NCBI GenBank assembly: GCA_021234155.1
Contig: JAJEKV010000237.1
Span: 558,001 to 622,000, forward strand
Source of the DNA: Isoetes taiwanensis
Taxonomy: Eukaryota; Streptophyta; Lycopodiopsida; Isoetales; Isoetaceae
DNA length: 64,000 bases
Reading direction: 5' to 3'
Made by a program: the position numbers and the translations under genes. Positions 22,980-35,000 of this stretch are shown one piece after another (the stretch's first letter is position 1; each line of letters begins with the position of its first letter). A model generated the notes under the pieces. The model saw only the letters and a program-made list of their open reading frames with translations, had not been told where the DNA came from and searched no databases.

Positions 22980-23403
22980 CAACCATCCTTCAATTCAACC
23001 ATTGAACCATAAAATCCATTGAACACAACGACCTAGCCGAGAAGAAGCAGCAAATAACTTAGCTTATAAAAATCACCCTCTTCAGAAAGCAAAGAAGAAA
23101 ATCAAAGAAGAAAAAGGCAAAACCCTCAAAAAAAACGGATTGCATAGCCGGCCCTCACTGATTTCTTAAATTTTGAGCAGAACAAGCAGAAAAAGTAGTG
23201 ACAAGACATAAAACAGGAAGCTCGTGAAAGCATAAATTTTCTGAGAATCAGCAGAACATGGAGAAAACAAGCTCCAGAAACTAAGATAGCTATAGGACAT
23301 AAAAGCAGAGACTGGAGAAGCATAAATTTTTTGAAAATCAAAGCAGCGAGAAAAGAAGCCTCGGGGCAAAGCCAAACCCATTGAAGGAAGCACAAATCTA
23401 TGG

Positions 23404-23582
23404 GCAGAAGATGTGTGTCCATTTTGTATCCTATATGTGTCTAACCTAGCTTGCTGCTCACAAATTTTGTTCCTTAATGGCATCATGTACTCTCGGGCAT
23501 TCTAAAGTAGTGCTTAACATGTTTGTATGCAGGGGCTTTCAATAATTATTTGTTCGCATTCATTTTTTTCATGGACTTTAAA
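23404..23582 (+). repeat. direct repeat, copy 1 (about 170 bp)
   Basis: Shares GTAACCTAGCTTGCT-like, TTGACATGTTTGTATGCAG-like and TTATTTGTTCGCATTCATTT segments with 24211-24382. Divergence is moderate with a small indel. Unidentified sequence of about 630 bp lies between the copies. Confidence 0.8.
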
Positions 23583-23775
23583 GACCCACATCTTGGAATC
23601 AGATGTTGAAGCTCTTGGTGGATCTGCAATATATATATTTCTAATGATTTGGATTATATTGGAGTCAAAATAAATATACTAGCTAAAGTCGGACATGATT
23701 TTGCTTACTCTTCTACCATTAAGCACAAATCTAAATCGATTCTAGGGCAAACCGCAACTTATTTCTTTGTAGATT

Positions 23776-24210
23776 ATGTTTGCTGAAGTTGGGATGTCTG
23801 TGAGTCGATATTTCCTTTCGATCTTCCTTCAACTGCTTAAACTTGGGTTGGCAGTTGGAGTGGCAGGAGAGATTTCACCCGAGACTCTAGAGAAAATGTT
23901 GGCTATTTCTACAAAGGTGATTGTGGACTTGCAGGCTTTGATCCTTGTTGTTGATTCCGATAGTTGTATGGTTTATCATATATGTTGTGCATGCAACGGG
24001 CACTTTTATTATCTGCATCTTGCTGCAATCATTCAATATTCACATATTTCTTTAGCAAGAACTCAGACAGATATATAGTATTCCACATGGGTGTTTAATG
24101 CTCAAAGGAGTCGTTAATTTTATGCTGGAATGGAAAGATGTAACAACTTATGAGGTAAAGTACCAGCAGTTAGATCCTATTTATGAAATGGGCACTGCTA
24201 TTCATCTCTT
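23776..24210 (+). other. unrecognised coding-like stretch between direct repeats
   Basis: After an acceptor-like TTTCTTTGTAG at 23762-23772 an open frame reads MFAEVGMSVSRYFLSIFLQL, LKLGLAVGVAGEISPETLEK and MLAISTKVIVDLQALILVVD. A second frame from 24098 reads GVVNFMLEWKDVTTYEVKYQ. Composition is coding-like, but I recognise no family. It may be two exons of a captured gene fragment. Low confidence. Confidence 0.25.
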
Positions 24211-24382
24211 GCAGCAGATGGACGTCCATTTTGTGTCCCATGTGTGTAACCTAGCTTGCTACTCACAAATTTCGTTCCTTCACCATGTAGTCTCGGGTAT
24301 TCTGGAGTAGTGCTTGACATGTTTGTATGCAGAGGCTTTCAATGATTATTTGTTCGCATTCATTTTTTTCATGGACTTTAGA
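24211..24382 (+). repeat. direct repeat, copy 2
   Basis: Second copy of the sequence at 23404-23582, about 810 bp downstream in the same orientation. Confidence 0.8.
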
Positions 24383-24755
24383 TAAGCGTGTTAGTAGTAC
24401 CATCATTCCTACCAATTCCAACCAACTCTTTCGCTGCGCAAGCTATGATGCATCGGAGTGTAGAGCAAAACACATGGTTATTAGCCGGACATTCTACTTG
24501 CTCATGATGTACTCTAGATTTTTCTGCATATTGTTTTATTATTGAAATGTTTTAAGACAGGACATGTGGATGAATGGTGCGGGTATTGGATCTGTAAGAT
24601 GGACATAGTGCCCTAGCACTTATTTTGAAAGGGAGGGAAATATTTTTTGATGTAAAGACAATCAATCAACATGACTTTGCTTTGGTTACATTGCAAACAA
24701 GAGCAAACAATATAAAGCGATTAAATACGGATTTAGTTTACGTATGCATGGCAAT

Positions 24756-24862
24756 CTACTTGCCATTCCTGGGATGGAAACAGGGCAAAACGCGAAGCGA
24801 GGAGCCCTGTTGACATCCCAGATTCGCACGTCGCCCTGTTGACATTCCAGAATGGCAAGTAG
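24756..24862. repeat. imperfect 30-bp foldback
   Basis: CTACTTGCCATTC...ACAGGGC at 24756 and its reverse complement ending at 24862 enclose about 45 bp, with four mismatches in the arms. The arm core CTTGCCATTCTGG(N)2TGTCAA is shared with the perfect hairpin at 61575-61658. Both are followed by degenerate short units resembling AATGCAGGGTAAAT (24925-24990 here), so the two loci look like members of one small element family. Confidence 0.7.
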
Positions 24863-25144
24863 ACAGCCACTCCTGTAACATTGATACACTTAGGAAGCAT
24901 TCTGGAGCAAGTAAAAGCCTTTGGAATGCAGGGTAAATTCTTGGAATGCTAGATAAACAGGCCACAATGCGGGGTAAATCATCACAATGCAGGTAGAATC
25001 AGGATTTTATTCATTTCATATTTCTATGTTTTTCGTAAGCAATTTTAGTATCTCACCATATTTATGTTTAGTTAGCACATATATTCATTTTTGGGTTGCC
25101 CCTAAAGCACATCAAAAATCAGGTTTTTATTCATTCTACATTCT

Positions 25145-26330
25145 ATGGTTGAGGATCACACCACTCAGATCTCACACCTGGCAGAAGAGCAACAAGCCTC
25201 CATCCCCCAAGTGCTTAAGAAGCAACTGGCTATAGTAAAGCAACAATTTGCAGGCATTGAGACCCAAGTGCAACAATTGCTTGACAGTATTCGCTTGTTG
25301 CAGTTTGAAAGGGAGCAGGATAGCCAGACTCTTGCTGGCCTCCGAGCACAAATAGACACCATGTCTATCAGAGATGAAGTTATAGTGAAGGACAAGGAGA
25401 GAATTGAGCAGGAGATGGTCACTGATATCTCCCGTCTTCGATCAGACATTGCAGACGTTATTGCCACTCAGGGGGCATTTCAGATAGCAACTAACGAAAG
25501 TCAGTTGCTACAGCAGGCCCTTCAGAACAGGATCGGCACAATGGAGATCACCTTCACATCGACAGATGATGTAATTGCCTCTAGGATACAGAAGTTGGAA
25601 CAGCGTTCCCTTGTTCAAGAGCAAGAGGCACACGAGCTACGAGAAGCTACAATCCAACAGGGGAAAGGACTCCATGCCAATGCACACGAGGCCTTGCAAA
25701 ATTGTGTATCCGAGTTGGAGCGGCAGAAACAATTCCAACAGAGCCGAGCCTTGGCGGGTATAGGAGAGGCAATCTCAGCGCCACCGCCACCCATGCTCAA
25801 GCACCCATGCGAAGTCAGTCTAGGCAGGCACCACGACGCCCTACTTCACCATTCCCTCCACGCCAACAGGACCCTCCTGTTCATGGACATCGGACAATGC
25901 CTTCAACTCACTGCATAACAACGGTACATGCCGCCCCAAAGAAACGTTGATCCACGTGAGCTTAGTGAACGCAGACGGAGAGGTCATAATTTGGTGATCC
26001 ATGGCCTGCCGGAAGAAGAGGGAGAGAATCTCATTCACCGACTCCAGATGCAGATCATCAATCGTATGACATTGCCTCGGCTCTGACATTATTGCTCGAG
26101 CCAATAGCCATGTTGCTTTCGACGTTACGCCTACAACCGTATTGTCATATTCACAAGAGCAGATATGCAAGTATCTGGGGATGCCATACTGGCGCGTCGG
26201 GCAAGCAATTGAAGGGAACATCCTTGTATGTGGACCCAGACCTCACCCCAAATAAGAACAAGAGTCCCTCCAGCTGAGCTCACCAAGGTTCGAGGCATCC
26301 TGCCGCCAAGGAGGAGCCAAGGGACTAGTT
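25145..26330 (+). pseudogene. LINE ORF1: coiled coil plus RRM-like RNA-binding protein
   Basis: LINE ORF1 proteins coat element RNA and act as nucleic-acid chaperones. From the ATG at 25145 about 250 codons form a long heptad-rich coiled coil (for example LRAQIDTMSIRDEVIVKDKE and ASRIQKLEQRSLVQEQEAHE). After a shift near 25905 the frame continues RELSERRRRGHNLVIHGLPE, the typical entry to the RRM-like domain of trimeric L1-type ORF1 proteins. Then, with more shifts, it gives VAFDVTPTTVVIFTRAD and a VDPDLTP motif that usually marks the C-terminal domain. This ORF1 class differs from the zinc-knuckle ORF1 of the other LINEs here. Pseudogene. Confidence 0.6.
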
Positions 26331-26599
26331 CGAGGCAAGATGCACATTTTCCGGCCACCGGGACAAAGTTGCTGCAGACCCTCCGGCCATTCAGCTGCAG
26401 CCCCCACCTCCCTCCGGGATCATGCTCCTCCACCGCCCGCTCCAGCCCCATGCCCCGGCTGCCATCGCCACTACTCCTCACCATATGCCACCCCAACTCC
26501 CATCGCTTCTCACCGGCCCCAACCCCTACCGCTTCTCACTGGTCCACATGACTGGCCTCCACCGCTTCCCACTCTTCCCCACAACTCAATCACAAGCAT

Positions 26600-26990
26600 G
26601 CCTCTGGCGCCGCTAACAAATAGGGAATGTGCCTTGGTGGTCTCCTGGAATTGTCGAGGTTTCCCATGGCAGAAGGGGGATAGTCTCAACTCTGTTGCTG
26701 CAGGTATGGATCTCATCTTCCTCATGGAGACATGGGAGCACGCAGGACACAGGCTACCTGATCTTTTAGGCTATCAACATTTCTCAGTCTTCAATAGCTG
26801 CACAGGCAAGAGGGGACATGGAGGGGTTGCCTGTTATTACCGGGAGTCTTTGGCACAGTCGGTCTTCCTGCACAAGATTGACAGACACAACAAATCGGTG
26901 CGCTCACTCGGATCATACATTCAGGAAGTACTGGACTTGAGGGCTCAGATATGCCCCCAGTCAACCATTTAATTGATGTCAGCAGTCTTA
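26600..26990 (+). pseudogene. LINE ORF2 fragment: start of AP-endonuclease domain
   Basis: ALVVSWNCRGFPW, then MDLIFLMETWEHAG, and GKRGHGGVACYYRESLAQSV are the N-terminal motifs of LINE endonuclease/exonuclease/phosphatase domains (SWNxRG, the metal-binding Glu region, and GGVA). The reading ends near 26990 and passes directly into the LINE 3' end. The rest of the endonuclease and all of the reverse transcriptase are missing. Confidence 0.65.
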
Positions 26991-27146
26991 TTGCTGCCAC
27001 GGTTTTTCCCTCGAAAACCCTTCGGGGCGGGGGTTTTTTAATCCGGGCAGTAATGTGACTTCTGCGCTTTTTGTATTGGGTCCCATAGGCCGATTGGTCT
27101 CCGTGGACGATAAAAACAATTCTATTCTATTCTATGTTTTTTGTAA

Positions 27147-27316
27147 TACATGCACATGCCAATACTTCATTATTATGCCAAGACCTATAATGTACAGATT
27201 ATAACAAAGGCATTGCAATGCCAAAATCAACATACAATTGTTCCTTGATTCATCCATATTTCCACCACTTGCAGACATTTACCATTGTTTGACATCGTAC
27301 ATGCACATGCCAATTA
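27147..27316. repeat. about 155-bp direct repeat flanking the L1 (left copy)
   Basis: ACATGCACATGCCAATACTT ... TTGTTTGACATCG; its first 16 bases recur at its end next to the L1 tail. It matches 34624-34815 with roughly 12 percent divergence by eye. The copies probably formed a tandem pair into which the L1 inserted at GCCAATATT. Confidence 0.75.
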
Positions 27317-28134
27317 TTTTTTTTTTTTTTTTTTTTTTGAGTGAATGGGGTTATTTTCATTAATTATAGAAAAAGGTACAACATAGTGAGTGAACCTTTA
27401 TAGATAGGCTACTCATAATAATAAAAACTACCAAATGAACACAAGAGAAATAGGTGCTGCTGTAAGCACATAATAATAGCAATGTAATGTGCAGCATAGT
27501 AACAAAAACAGTAGTGAACTGAAATAGAAGATGAGAAATATGATGTGCTGCCTCTAGGTGTGTAAGCAGCATAAGTGAACAATTCCTGCAGAGAAAAAGT
27601 AAATGTTAATAAGCTTTAGAAGTTATATGCAAGTCTGTTTCAAGCCAGGTGGGTGCTGGTCACTGATTTGGAAGGGTAGGGTGGTTTGTGTGAAAGTGAT
27701 ATGTGTGTAGGAAGTCATAGTGAGCTCAAAAGTTTGGTTGAAGTATAAGGGTTCTGCCATTTCCCCAGTTTAGCTCAGTGATCAGCCTGTCAGCATTGGT
27801 AGTTGACATCAGAATTATTAGAGTGCCATATGCATCTGCCAGTCCCCTATGATGGTAGTAGCATTCCCTGTAATACTCAAACTGCTGATTTGTCATTCTT
27901 CTACTGTTACTCTCCGATCTCGTGCATAAGGTATGTGCTTCTGCAGAACTCCATAGTCCAATCTAATTCTTCATCAGGTATGCTAATTATGTCTATATTT
28001 GTGATGCCTCTAATCAGGCGGCCCACATATCATATGTGTATTGTATGTCATGTACCAGCCTCGCCTGAAAAGTCTCAGATTCTCGCAGGCTCCAATGAAG
28101 TGCCAAAGTCTCTCGCTAAGGCTCCCCATGTAAT

Positions 28135-31100
28135 CTAGGAGAAGTACAATGAGTGTCGGGTAAGTAAATCATGACAATTTAGTTTGAACAGTCTATGAGC
28201 TCCTATGAATTGACCTATATTTAACCATTTTGTATCCAAGTCATCTTTGTGCAAGTGTTTTTGACTGGTGGCAACCATCTCAATGTCATATATGACTTGT
28301 GATTTGATCCAGAACATAGATATTTGTTTACCTCCATACTGGCATCTGTTTCTATGCTTCCAAACATTCCATAATGCAATGCAACACAAAGTATTCTTAT
28401 AAGCATCATCATTCATCAAAAATTCCAAGAAAGTAGGTGACAATTTATATGAAAGGTATCTTCAAACCATGCCCAAAAAGTAGTAAGCTTTACACAGCCA
28501 AATATATGCTCCATAGATTCAACATATCTGCATCCAAGAGGGCAATAGGGATGAACTGAATTGGTTGCAGAATTGGAGTGCCTTGAGCTAGTCTCCAGAC
28601 ATGGCACACTCTTATTTGCAATTAACCACGCAAAATAAGAAATTTTGGGGGGCAAGTAGGAAAGCCAAATATTTTTGAATAATCTTAATTCAGTGTCATC
28701 TGAAAGATCCCAATAGAGCTTAGATGGAAGGAATGTTAGGCTTATTTAAACAAGTATAAACCTTGGATACCTTGTAATTGGATTTACCACACAGAGTCCA
28801 TTGGGCAGTGATAGGATTGTGTTGGATGTTGACATTGCCAACTCTTTGCATGATGAATCTGTACATAGTTTTGTCTGAAGAACTGCCTCTGATTCGATTT
28901 TTCAGATTGGTCCATGATATCCACCTTGTGTGATCCCAGAGATCACCGAGATGTAATATTCCATAGGACATCCACTTTTTATATATCTTTGGGTGGTTTA
29001 TGGCCAAAGGAGTGGAATTATCCCCGGAGAAATTGGGATTCCGTAATAAACTTGTGTTAGAGTGGATCATTCTCAATAGCAGAATTATCAAAGGCTTTTG
29101 TGAACCCCTGCTCCAAGCCGTAATGAAACTTCTCATTAGAGGGAAGTATTAGGGGCAGGTTTCAAAGTTGTGAAAGCTGAGAAAGGTAAACTATGGCTGA
29201 TCGAAGGATGCCCTTTAGGGTGACTGCAAGATAACCAATATTTGATAAAGACCATGGCTGGGTTGTTATGATTGAATAAAGATTTCCAAATGTATTTTCC
29301 AGCTAATGCAAAACCCTGAAGGGTCAAATTTTTGCAGCCAAGGCCACCATGTATCTTGCTTCTGGTGATAGTGTTCCAGTTAACCATGTGATGATTCTTC
29401 CAGATAAAATTTCTCACAATTCTCTCAATTTGCTGATAGATGCCTTTGGGAGCCAAGAGAGCTGAGGAATAATAAATGTGAGAAGCAGCAATGACTGAAT
29501 TAGCAATTATTGTTCTCCCTGCCAAAGAGAGACAATTGCCATAGTTGCCTAATTTCTTTCTAATTTTTGCAACTATAGGAGACCATAACTCTTTTAAACT
29601 GGGATTGAGAGACAGAGGCATACCTAAAAGGCTAGTTGTCTCAGTTGATCTAATGCATTTGATACCAAGCAATGCTATCGTTGTTCATGTCTCCAATGAT
29701 AGTACATTTATTTAGATTCATTTTGTATGCGAGGCAGCTCCAAAGATGTGAATGATGTGGAGAAAATTGGCAATGATGCTAGAATCATTTTTGAGAAAGT
29801 TGAACGAGTCATCCGTGATATTGAAGAATAGACAGATTGGTTGTATTGTTCCGGAAGATTAAGTCCAACAATATTCCCCATAGATTGATGGTAATTGATC
29901 ACTCTAGTTAACATCTCAATGCTGCCTTAAAGAGATAAGGTGCTAGGGGACATCCCCGGTCTCACCCCCGAGCAAGAGGGAAAAAATAGCCCTGGGAACC
30001 ATTGACAAGGACATTTGATTGAGATCTGGAATTTAGGGCCCAAAATAAGCTTAATAATCTTTTTCAATCGAAGCCAAGCTTTTGAAGAGAAAATTCTAAA
30101 AAAGTTCCACCTAACAAAGTGTCAAAAGCTTTGGAGAAATCTAGCTTGAGCGTAATGCAGTTTTGCTTAGTAAGATTATTCCAAAGGCATTCCCTCCATG
30201 GCTGCAATGTAGTTATCCAGGATGAATCTGTTGGGGAGGAAGGCAGATTGATTCAAGCTAATAACATCTTGGAGATGAGATTTGATCCTGTTGGCTATGA
30301 TTTTGGCACAAACCTTATAGGTGGAGTTTGTCAGAGAGATAGGCCTTCAGTCAGAGAAGGATTGAGGATTGTCAACCTTGGGAATTAGAGTAATAAGGCC
30401 AGATGAAAGAGAAGGATGAAGGTGATTCGAGTTCCGAAGCCTTTAATCATATGCACAAAGTCATCTTTAAGAATTTCCCCAAAATCTAATAAAAATTCAG
30501 GGGGTAACCCATCGGGACCTGGACTTTTACCTTTTGCAAGGCTTTTAAGGGTGGAGAAAATCTCTTCAACATTTGGAATTGCCTCCATTGCAGGGGTCAT
30601 GGCAATGTTACTTTGTAAACCATTAGTTTCAATCAAATCAGTGAAAGATTTAGCTTCTGCAGTCTGGACATGATTGTCCGAGGGTTGGGAAAAAAATATT
30701 AGCATAGTTCGAAAGGTAAGAAGTTGGAAATTTCTTTTTTGATCTCAGAATGGTGTTATCATTTCCATCATTGACCGAGATAAGTTGACTTTTCATAAGC
30801 CTAGACTTAGCAACTTTGTAGAAGAACCTTGAGTTTCCATGATCCATGTTAGATAAGTATTTTAGTTTACACCTGATAGATGCCCCTTTAGCTTCTATCT
30901 CTTCAATGGTTTTAATTACCATTTCTAGACTTCCTTCTTTTCTATGAAGCTCAATATTGAAGGGGTCATTTTGCAGATTGATTCTAACCTCCTTCATTTT
31001 CCACAGATATAAGATTTCTTTTTCGCCGCTGATATCATGAAAATTCTTTGACCATTGTTTAATCCAGGCCTTTGAATTTTTAATATTGGCATAGAAGGTT

Positions 31101-31966
31101 CTCATAGAATTTGTAGATCTGACCTTGGGAAGAGTGGCATAGTATGCAATGTAATCTTTACAGAAGGATTCAGAATCTAGAGGTCTGTAGCTCAATTTGA
31201 AAGGTGTATTACCATGCCTTTTGATGGAGAGCATAAGATTGGTTGTAAAGAATCGAGGCCGGGGTGATCGATATTGAAGTACACTCATCATCGTAAAACC
31301 GCATAATTATTCCATATCTCATTATAAGTGTTGTTTATATAAAACCCATCAAGTGCACAATATACTCTGTTACTCCCTTCTTGCTTATTAGACCATGTGT
31401 AGACTGAGGTGGAAGATGGATGTGTCAAGAAAATGGTCGTCAAGCATTTGATCCCATTGAGTTCTTTCAACAGAGGACATGTTGAGATTTTTCCCAATTT
31501 TCAAATCCCACGTAGGGGTGTTATTAAAATCCCCTGCCATAATCCAGGTATCACAATCCTGAGATGCAATATAATTGTTTACATTGAGCCAAGTGTTAGC
31601 TCTAGATCTCGACTCAATAGAGGCATAAACATTTATCACACCAAATTTGGAGTCATTATGTTTAAAGATTACTGATTGCCATGTTCTGCAAGGGCTAGTG
31701 TAGACAAAGATATGAGTTAGGTGTCTCCAAATAATGCAGAGCCCTCCTGAGGTTCCAGTTGCTTCAATCCATGTGGAGGAAAAACCTGGACCAATCCAAT
31801 CTGAAAGATTGGAGCACTCAAAGCTGGGGAGCCTTAGCTCCTGAAGCAGAATGATGTCTGCATCATAACTCCTAATTTGGAAAATGGCTCTTCTCCTTTT
31901 CAGTGGACCCTTTATGCCTCTTAGATTCCAACTAAGAATCTTCATGGATAAATTAGGCAAAGGCAA
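28135..31966 (-). pseudogene. L1 ORF2: endonuclease, reverse transcriptase, zf-RVT (broken)
   Basis: Starts MKILSWNLRGIKG at 31945. Endonuclease motifs: IILLQELRLPSF, GTSGGLCIIW and WIMAGDFNNTP. A linker with FFYKVAKSRLMK follows (about 30800). The reverse transcriptase begins LKSLAKGKSPGPDGLPPEF. Its catalytic box is destroyed: near 29815 the sequence that should give QYADDSF carries an extra base (reading QYHG-stop). Thumb-like LAGRTIIANSVIAASHIYYS and VRNFIWK follow. The zf-RVT tail reads PPKISYFAWLIANKSVPC, CPLGCRYVESMEHIFGC. A late segment reads CCIALWNVWKHRNR. At least seven shifts. Confidence 0.85.
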
Positions 31967-31978
31967 CCTTGGGGGGAA

Positions 31979-34620
31979 TCAATGAAGTCTGGCAGCTTTT
32001 TTGGATTTAAGCCGAGTATTAGCTGCAGGGGTATTGTAGAGCAATTTGTAATTATGTTTGCCTTTTTTCTTTTTGATCTTTTTAGCAGTAGAGTGATCAA
32101 CAGAAGTCTTATCCTGATGAGCATTCAGGTAGATATCATTATCCCAGAGGCTATCAGTGTTTGATAAGTGGTGTGAGAGGGCATTCTCTTTGTCAGGGTC
32201 TAAATCTTCAGAGTCCATGTCTACAAACAATTTCTCATAGTGAGAGCATTGCCAGAATTTTGATTTGCAACAATCAGGTTGTGTAGTCTTCATAGAAGTA
32301 TTGTTAATGGAATCAGGTATAATATTATCTCTATTAGGATTATTGACCATCAAATTAACTTCAGAATTTATAATGGAAAGATCTTGCCTGGGATTAACTT
32401 GCTGAAGGTGTGTTGAATCTGGAGATGCATGTTGAGTAGAGTCTGCTTGTTTCTCCTTGTCATGTTGGCATTGTACTCCTATTATCTCGGTTTGCTCTTG
32501 GGAATCTGCACACCATAAATTTTGTTCCCAAACATTTGATATATCCTTAGCCTTTTCATATCTGTCCTTCAAGTCAACTGACATATTTTCAGGGGATTCT
32601 GGCACCTTGTCTGTTACCTTTTCCAACAATATGTCTGCCACTATAACTGACTCTAATTCCTGTAGCTGCTGAGCTATCTCAGGGGAAATGGCTGAAGTTT
32701 TAGATGAGTGAGGAGTTGAGTGTGAGGTATCATCATAGTCAACATGCGAGGGGGGGCCGCAGATTCTATTTCGTGAGAGTGTAGTGGTGGGGGGATAGAG
32801 TGAATGATTGATGTAATAGGGGCCAGAGTGTGATGGGGAGTTGGCAAGTTGAGACCTTTGCATATAACATCTGCATAACTATTAACATCTGGATCATCTG
32901 ATATATCTGCAAGAATGGCAAAAGAGTTTGACACTTCTATGTCACCGAGGTCACCGGTCAATATCTGCAAAGATGTTCATTGTCCCGATATCCATATTTT
33001 GTGAGGAGACATATGCATTTGTGGAACCATGTTTGTATTTTTCTTCAAGATATGTTCAATACCTTTTTCATTAATTAATGAAACTCCATTCAAACCTTCT
33101 GTCTCAGTTATGTTTTTTGATGTAGTTGAGACCGAGACCCTTTTGTTTCCAGCAGGGAATATCCCCAGAAGTTTTGCTTGATAAATGTTGATGGCTGGTG
33201 TTGCTCTTAGAATCCTTTTAGGATATTTGATAGGGTCCCTGTGGAGATCAATTCTTGGAGGCGTATGGTGGTGCCTTGCCTTTGCCATTGAGCATGTTTC
33301 GTTGTGCTCAATGTTTGCCTTGTTTATTTGTGAAACACCTTGAGATGATACTTTTGTCGACTCAATTTTTGCCCGGTTTTCGTTTTGAGTTGGCTTTTCC
33401 ATATCTTCAACTAGTCGATTTTCCTTGATGGAAATTCCTTTGTTTAGAACCTTAATTCCCATATGCTTGTCAGAAGTTGATGTTCTGAAAGGTGGTTGGG
33501 AATTATTAGGGAGATCATTATTTTTCTGTTGTGCCAAGTTCCTGACTTCCCTTTGTTTCTGAATTCTTCTAGCACTGCCATTTACTTTGCTCCATTCTTT
33601 TTGAGAAGGTGGAACATTTTGAACTGGTATGTTAATGCCTGTTTGTTTGGATTGCTCAGAGATAGCAATTCCTTTTTCCTGAAGATCATTATGATTTGTT
33701 TCCTTGTCATGAAGGAAACATTCAATGCCAATCTTATGTCTAGAGTTACAACTCTGGCAATGATTTGGTAAACCTACCCATCTAAGTTGTAAGGTAGATG
33801 TCTTTCCAAAGAAGTCCAAGAATGATATGGCAGTAGGGATGACTTTGGTGATGTCCAGCTGTATGAAGCATTTGGGAGGTTTGAATGAGGAATATTCAGT
33901 GGTAAGGTAGGTGCCAATGGAGTTAAAAATGGAGGAAAAGCAATCCTCATTCCAGTAAATGGGACTTAATTCTCTCATAGTGACAGAAGCAATATGATAT
34001 TTTCTGAATTCGTTCAGAGGCAGGGTGGCATTCCATTTTAGGAAAGAAACTTGGAATGTATCACGTGTAGTGAAGCCAAGCTTGATGAGATAATTTGAAG
34101 TCCCTGGAGCAGCCACATTCCACCATAATGTAAGGGAAATTTAACCCATAAATAGAGTTTATGACAATACCCTTGTGTAGCCTCAAGAGATGGTCCCAAA
34201 GCTTTTCTATTTTTAACCCAACGTAATCCACTTTGACAACAACAAAGAACCTTGGATAAAGATTCAATTTTGGAAGCAATCAAAGGTGAGTTCAGGTGAA
34301 TACCTCTGAAAAGCTGGATATTTGTAGGGGCTCTTGATTGTTGGTATTTAAACTCGGAGGCAAGTTGTTCATCTGAGATGATTGGTTGTGCTGGTCGTGG
34401 AAATAAAGGTAAAGGTACCCCATTTGCATCCAATCTTGGTAAAGTTTGGGATCCCCTTTGGTCCAGAGCTAGAGTGTCCCAGTTCGGAGCAAAATGGCTG
34501 AAATGATGCATTTCTTTTGACAGAGGTTCTTGGTTAGCAAAATTCCCAAATTTAATAATTTTTGATGGATCAAGGTGGTAGCCACTTAACTGAGAGAGAA
34601 GAGCGTCCCTTTGAGCCAAT
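31979..34620 (-). pseudogene. L1 ORF1: DUF4283-like RNA-binding domain plus zinc knuckle (broken)
   Basis: Plant L1 ORF1, the RNA-binding partner of ORF2. The N-terminal part reads AQRDALLSQLSGYHLDPSKI. After a frame change, FTTRDTFQVSFLKWNATLPL and ITKVIPTAISFLDFFGKTST precede the knuckle CQSCNSRHKIGIEC, a CCHC variant. A long polar C-terminal region follows (for example SKKAARLH at the end), crossing several frames from 33600 to 31979. It ends 34 bases before the ORF2 start. The 5' end lies at the element border, so the true start codon is lost. Confidence 0.75.
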
Positions 34621-34623
34621 ATT

Positions 34624-34815
34624 TCATTATCATGCCAAGACTCATAATGCACAGATGATAACAAAGCATTTCAATATCAAAATCAACATATATCGTTCCT
34701 TGATTCATCACGTATTTTCACCACTTGCACACATTTACCATTGTTTGACATCGTTCCTTGATTCATGACATATTTCCACCACGTGCACATATTTGCTATT
34801 GTTTGACATCGTACG
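34624..34815. repeat. about 155-bp direct repeat flanking the L1 (right copy)
   Basis: TTTCATTATCATGCCAAGAC ... TTGTTTGACATCG; second copy of 27147-27316, with an internal partial re-duplication of the ATTGTTTGACATCG block. Confidence 0.75.
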
Positions 34816-34827
34816 CAACATTTTTAA

Positions 34828-34902
34828 TCTATCTATCCATCTATCCATCAATCCATCCATCCATCCATCCATCCATCCATCCATCCATCCATCTATCTAT
34901 AC
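34828..34902. repeat. (ATCC/ATCT)n microsatellite
   Basis: Tetranucleotide run of roughly eighteen units, mostly CATC with CTAT interruptions at both ends. Confidence 0.95.
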
Positions 34903-35000
34903 ATAAGCCAAAATAAGAGGATAGTCTATGCACGATTTTAGCCGTTCATTTGTTTATATTATTTTGATTCATCTGATTTACCATTTTGTTTTACGTGTAG

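Larger units (their letters stand above)
25039..27129 (+). mobile_element. truncated LINE (coiled-coil ORF1 type) with 17-bp target duplication
   Basis: Flanked by TTCTATGTTTTTCGTAA (25022-25038) and TTCTATGTTTTTTGTAA (27130-27146), one mismatch in 17. It contains ORF1 remnants, the start of an endonuclease domain, then a jump straight to a 3' end reading GTCTCCGTGGACGATAAAAA followed by repeated TTCTA units. Reverse transcriptase is absent, so this is a deleted derivative. The TTCTA tail blurs the right border by a few bases. Its 3' end is shared with the SINE at 61424-61540 and the 37-bp insertion at 36383-36419. Confidence 0.65.
27317..34623 (-). mobile_element. L1-type LINE, 7.3 kb, with poly(A) tail
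   Basis: The poly(A) tail appears as 22 T at 27317-27338 on the plus strand. Reading leftward from 34623: ORF1 (DUF4283-like domain and zinc knuckle), ORF2 (endonuclease, reverse transcriptase, zf-RVT), then a 3' UTR of about 0.8 kb ending CCCCATTCACTC before the tail. The 5' end is truncated inside the ORF1 N-terminus, since the frame runs into flanking DNA. Short duplicated GCCAAT(A/T)(A/T) flanks lie in a longer direct repeat. Same family as the plus-strand LINE at 36.2-41.8 kb. Both ORFs contain shifts and stops. Confidence 0.85.

Noticed and set aside
24686..24965. Overlapping minus-strand frames of 67-69 codons
   Set aside because: They arise over the foldback arms and following short repeats and show no protein-like features.
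30119..30673. Plus-strand open frames at 30119-30388 and 30416-30673
   Set aside because: Both are antisense to LINE reverse transcriptase (the GKSPGPDG region) on the minus strand.
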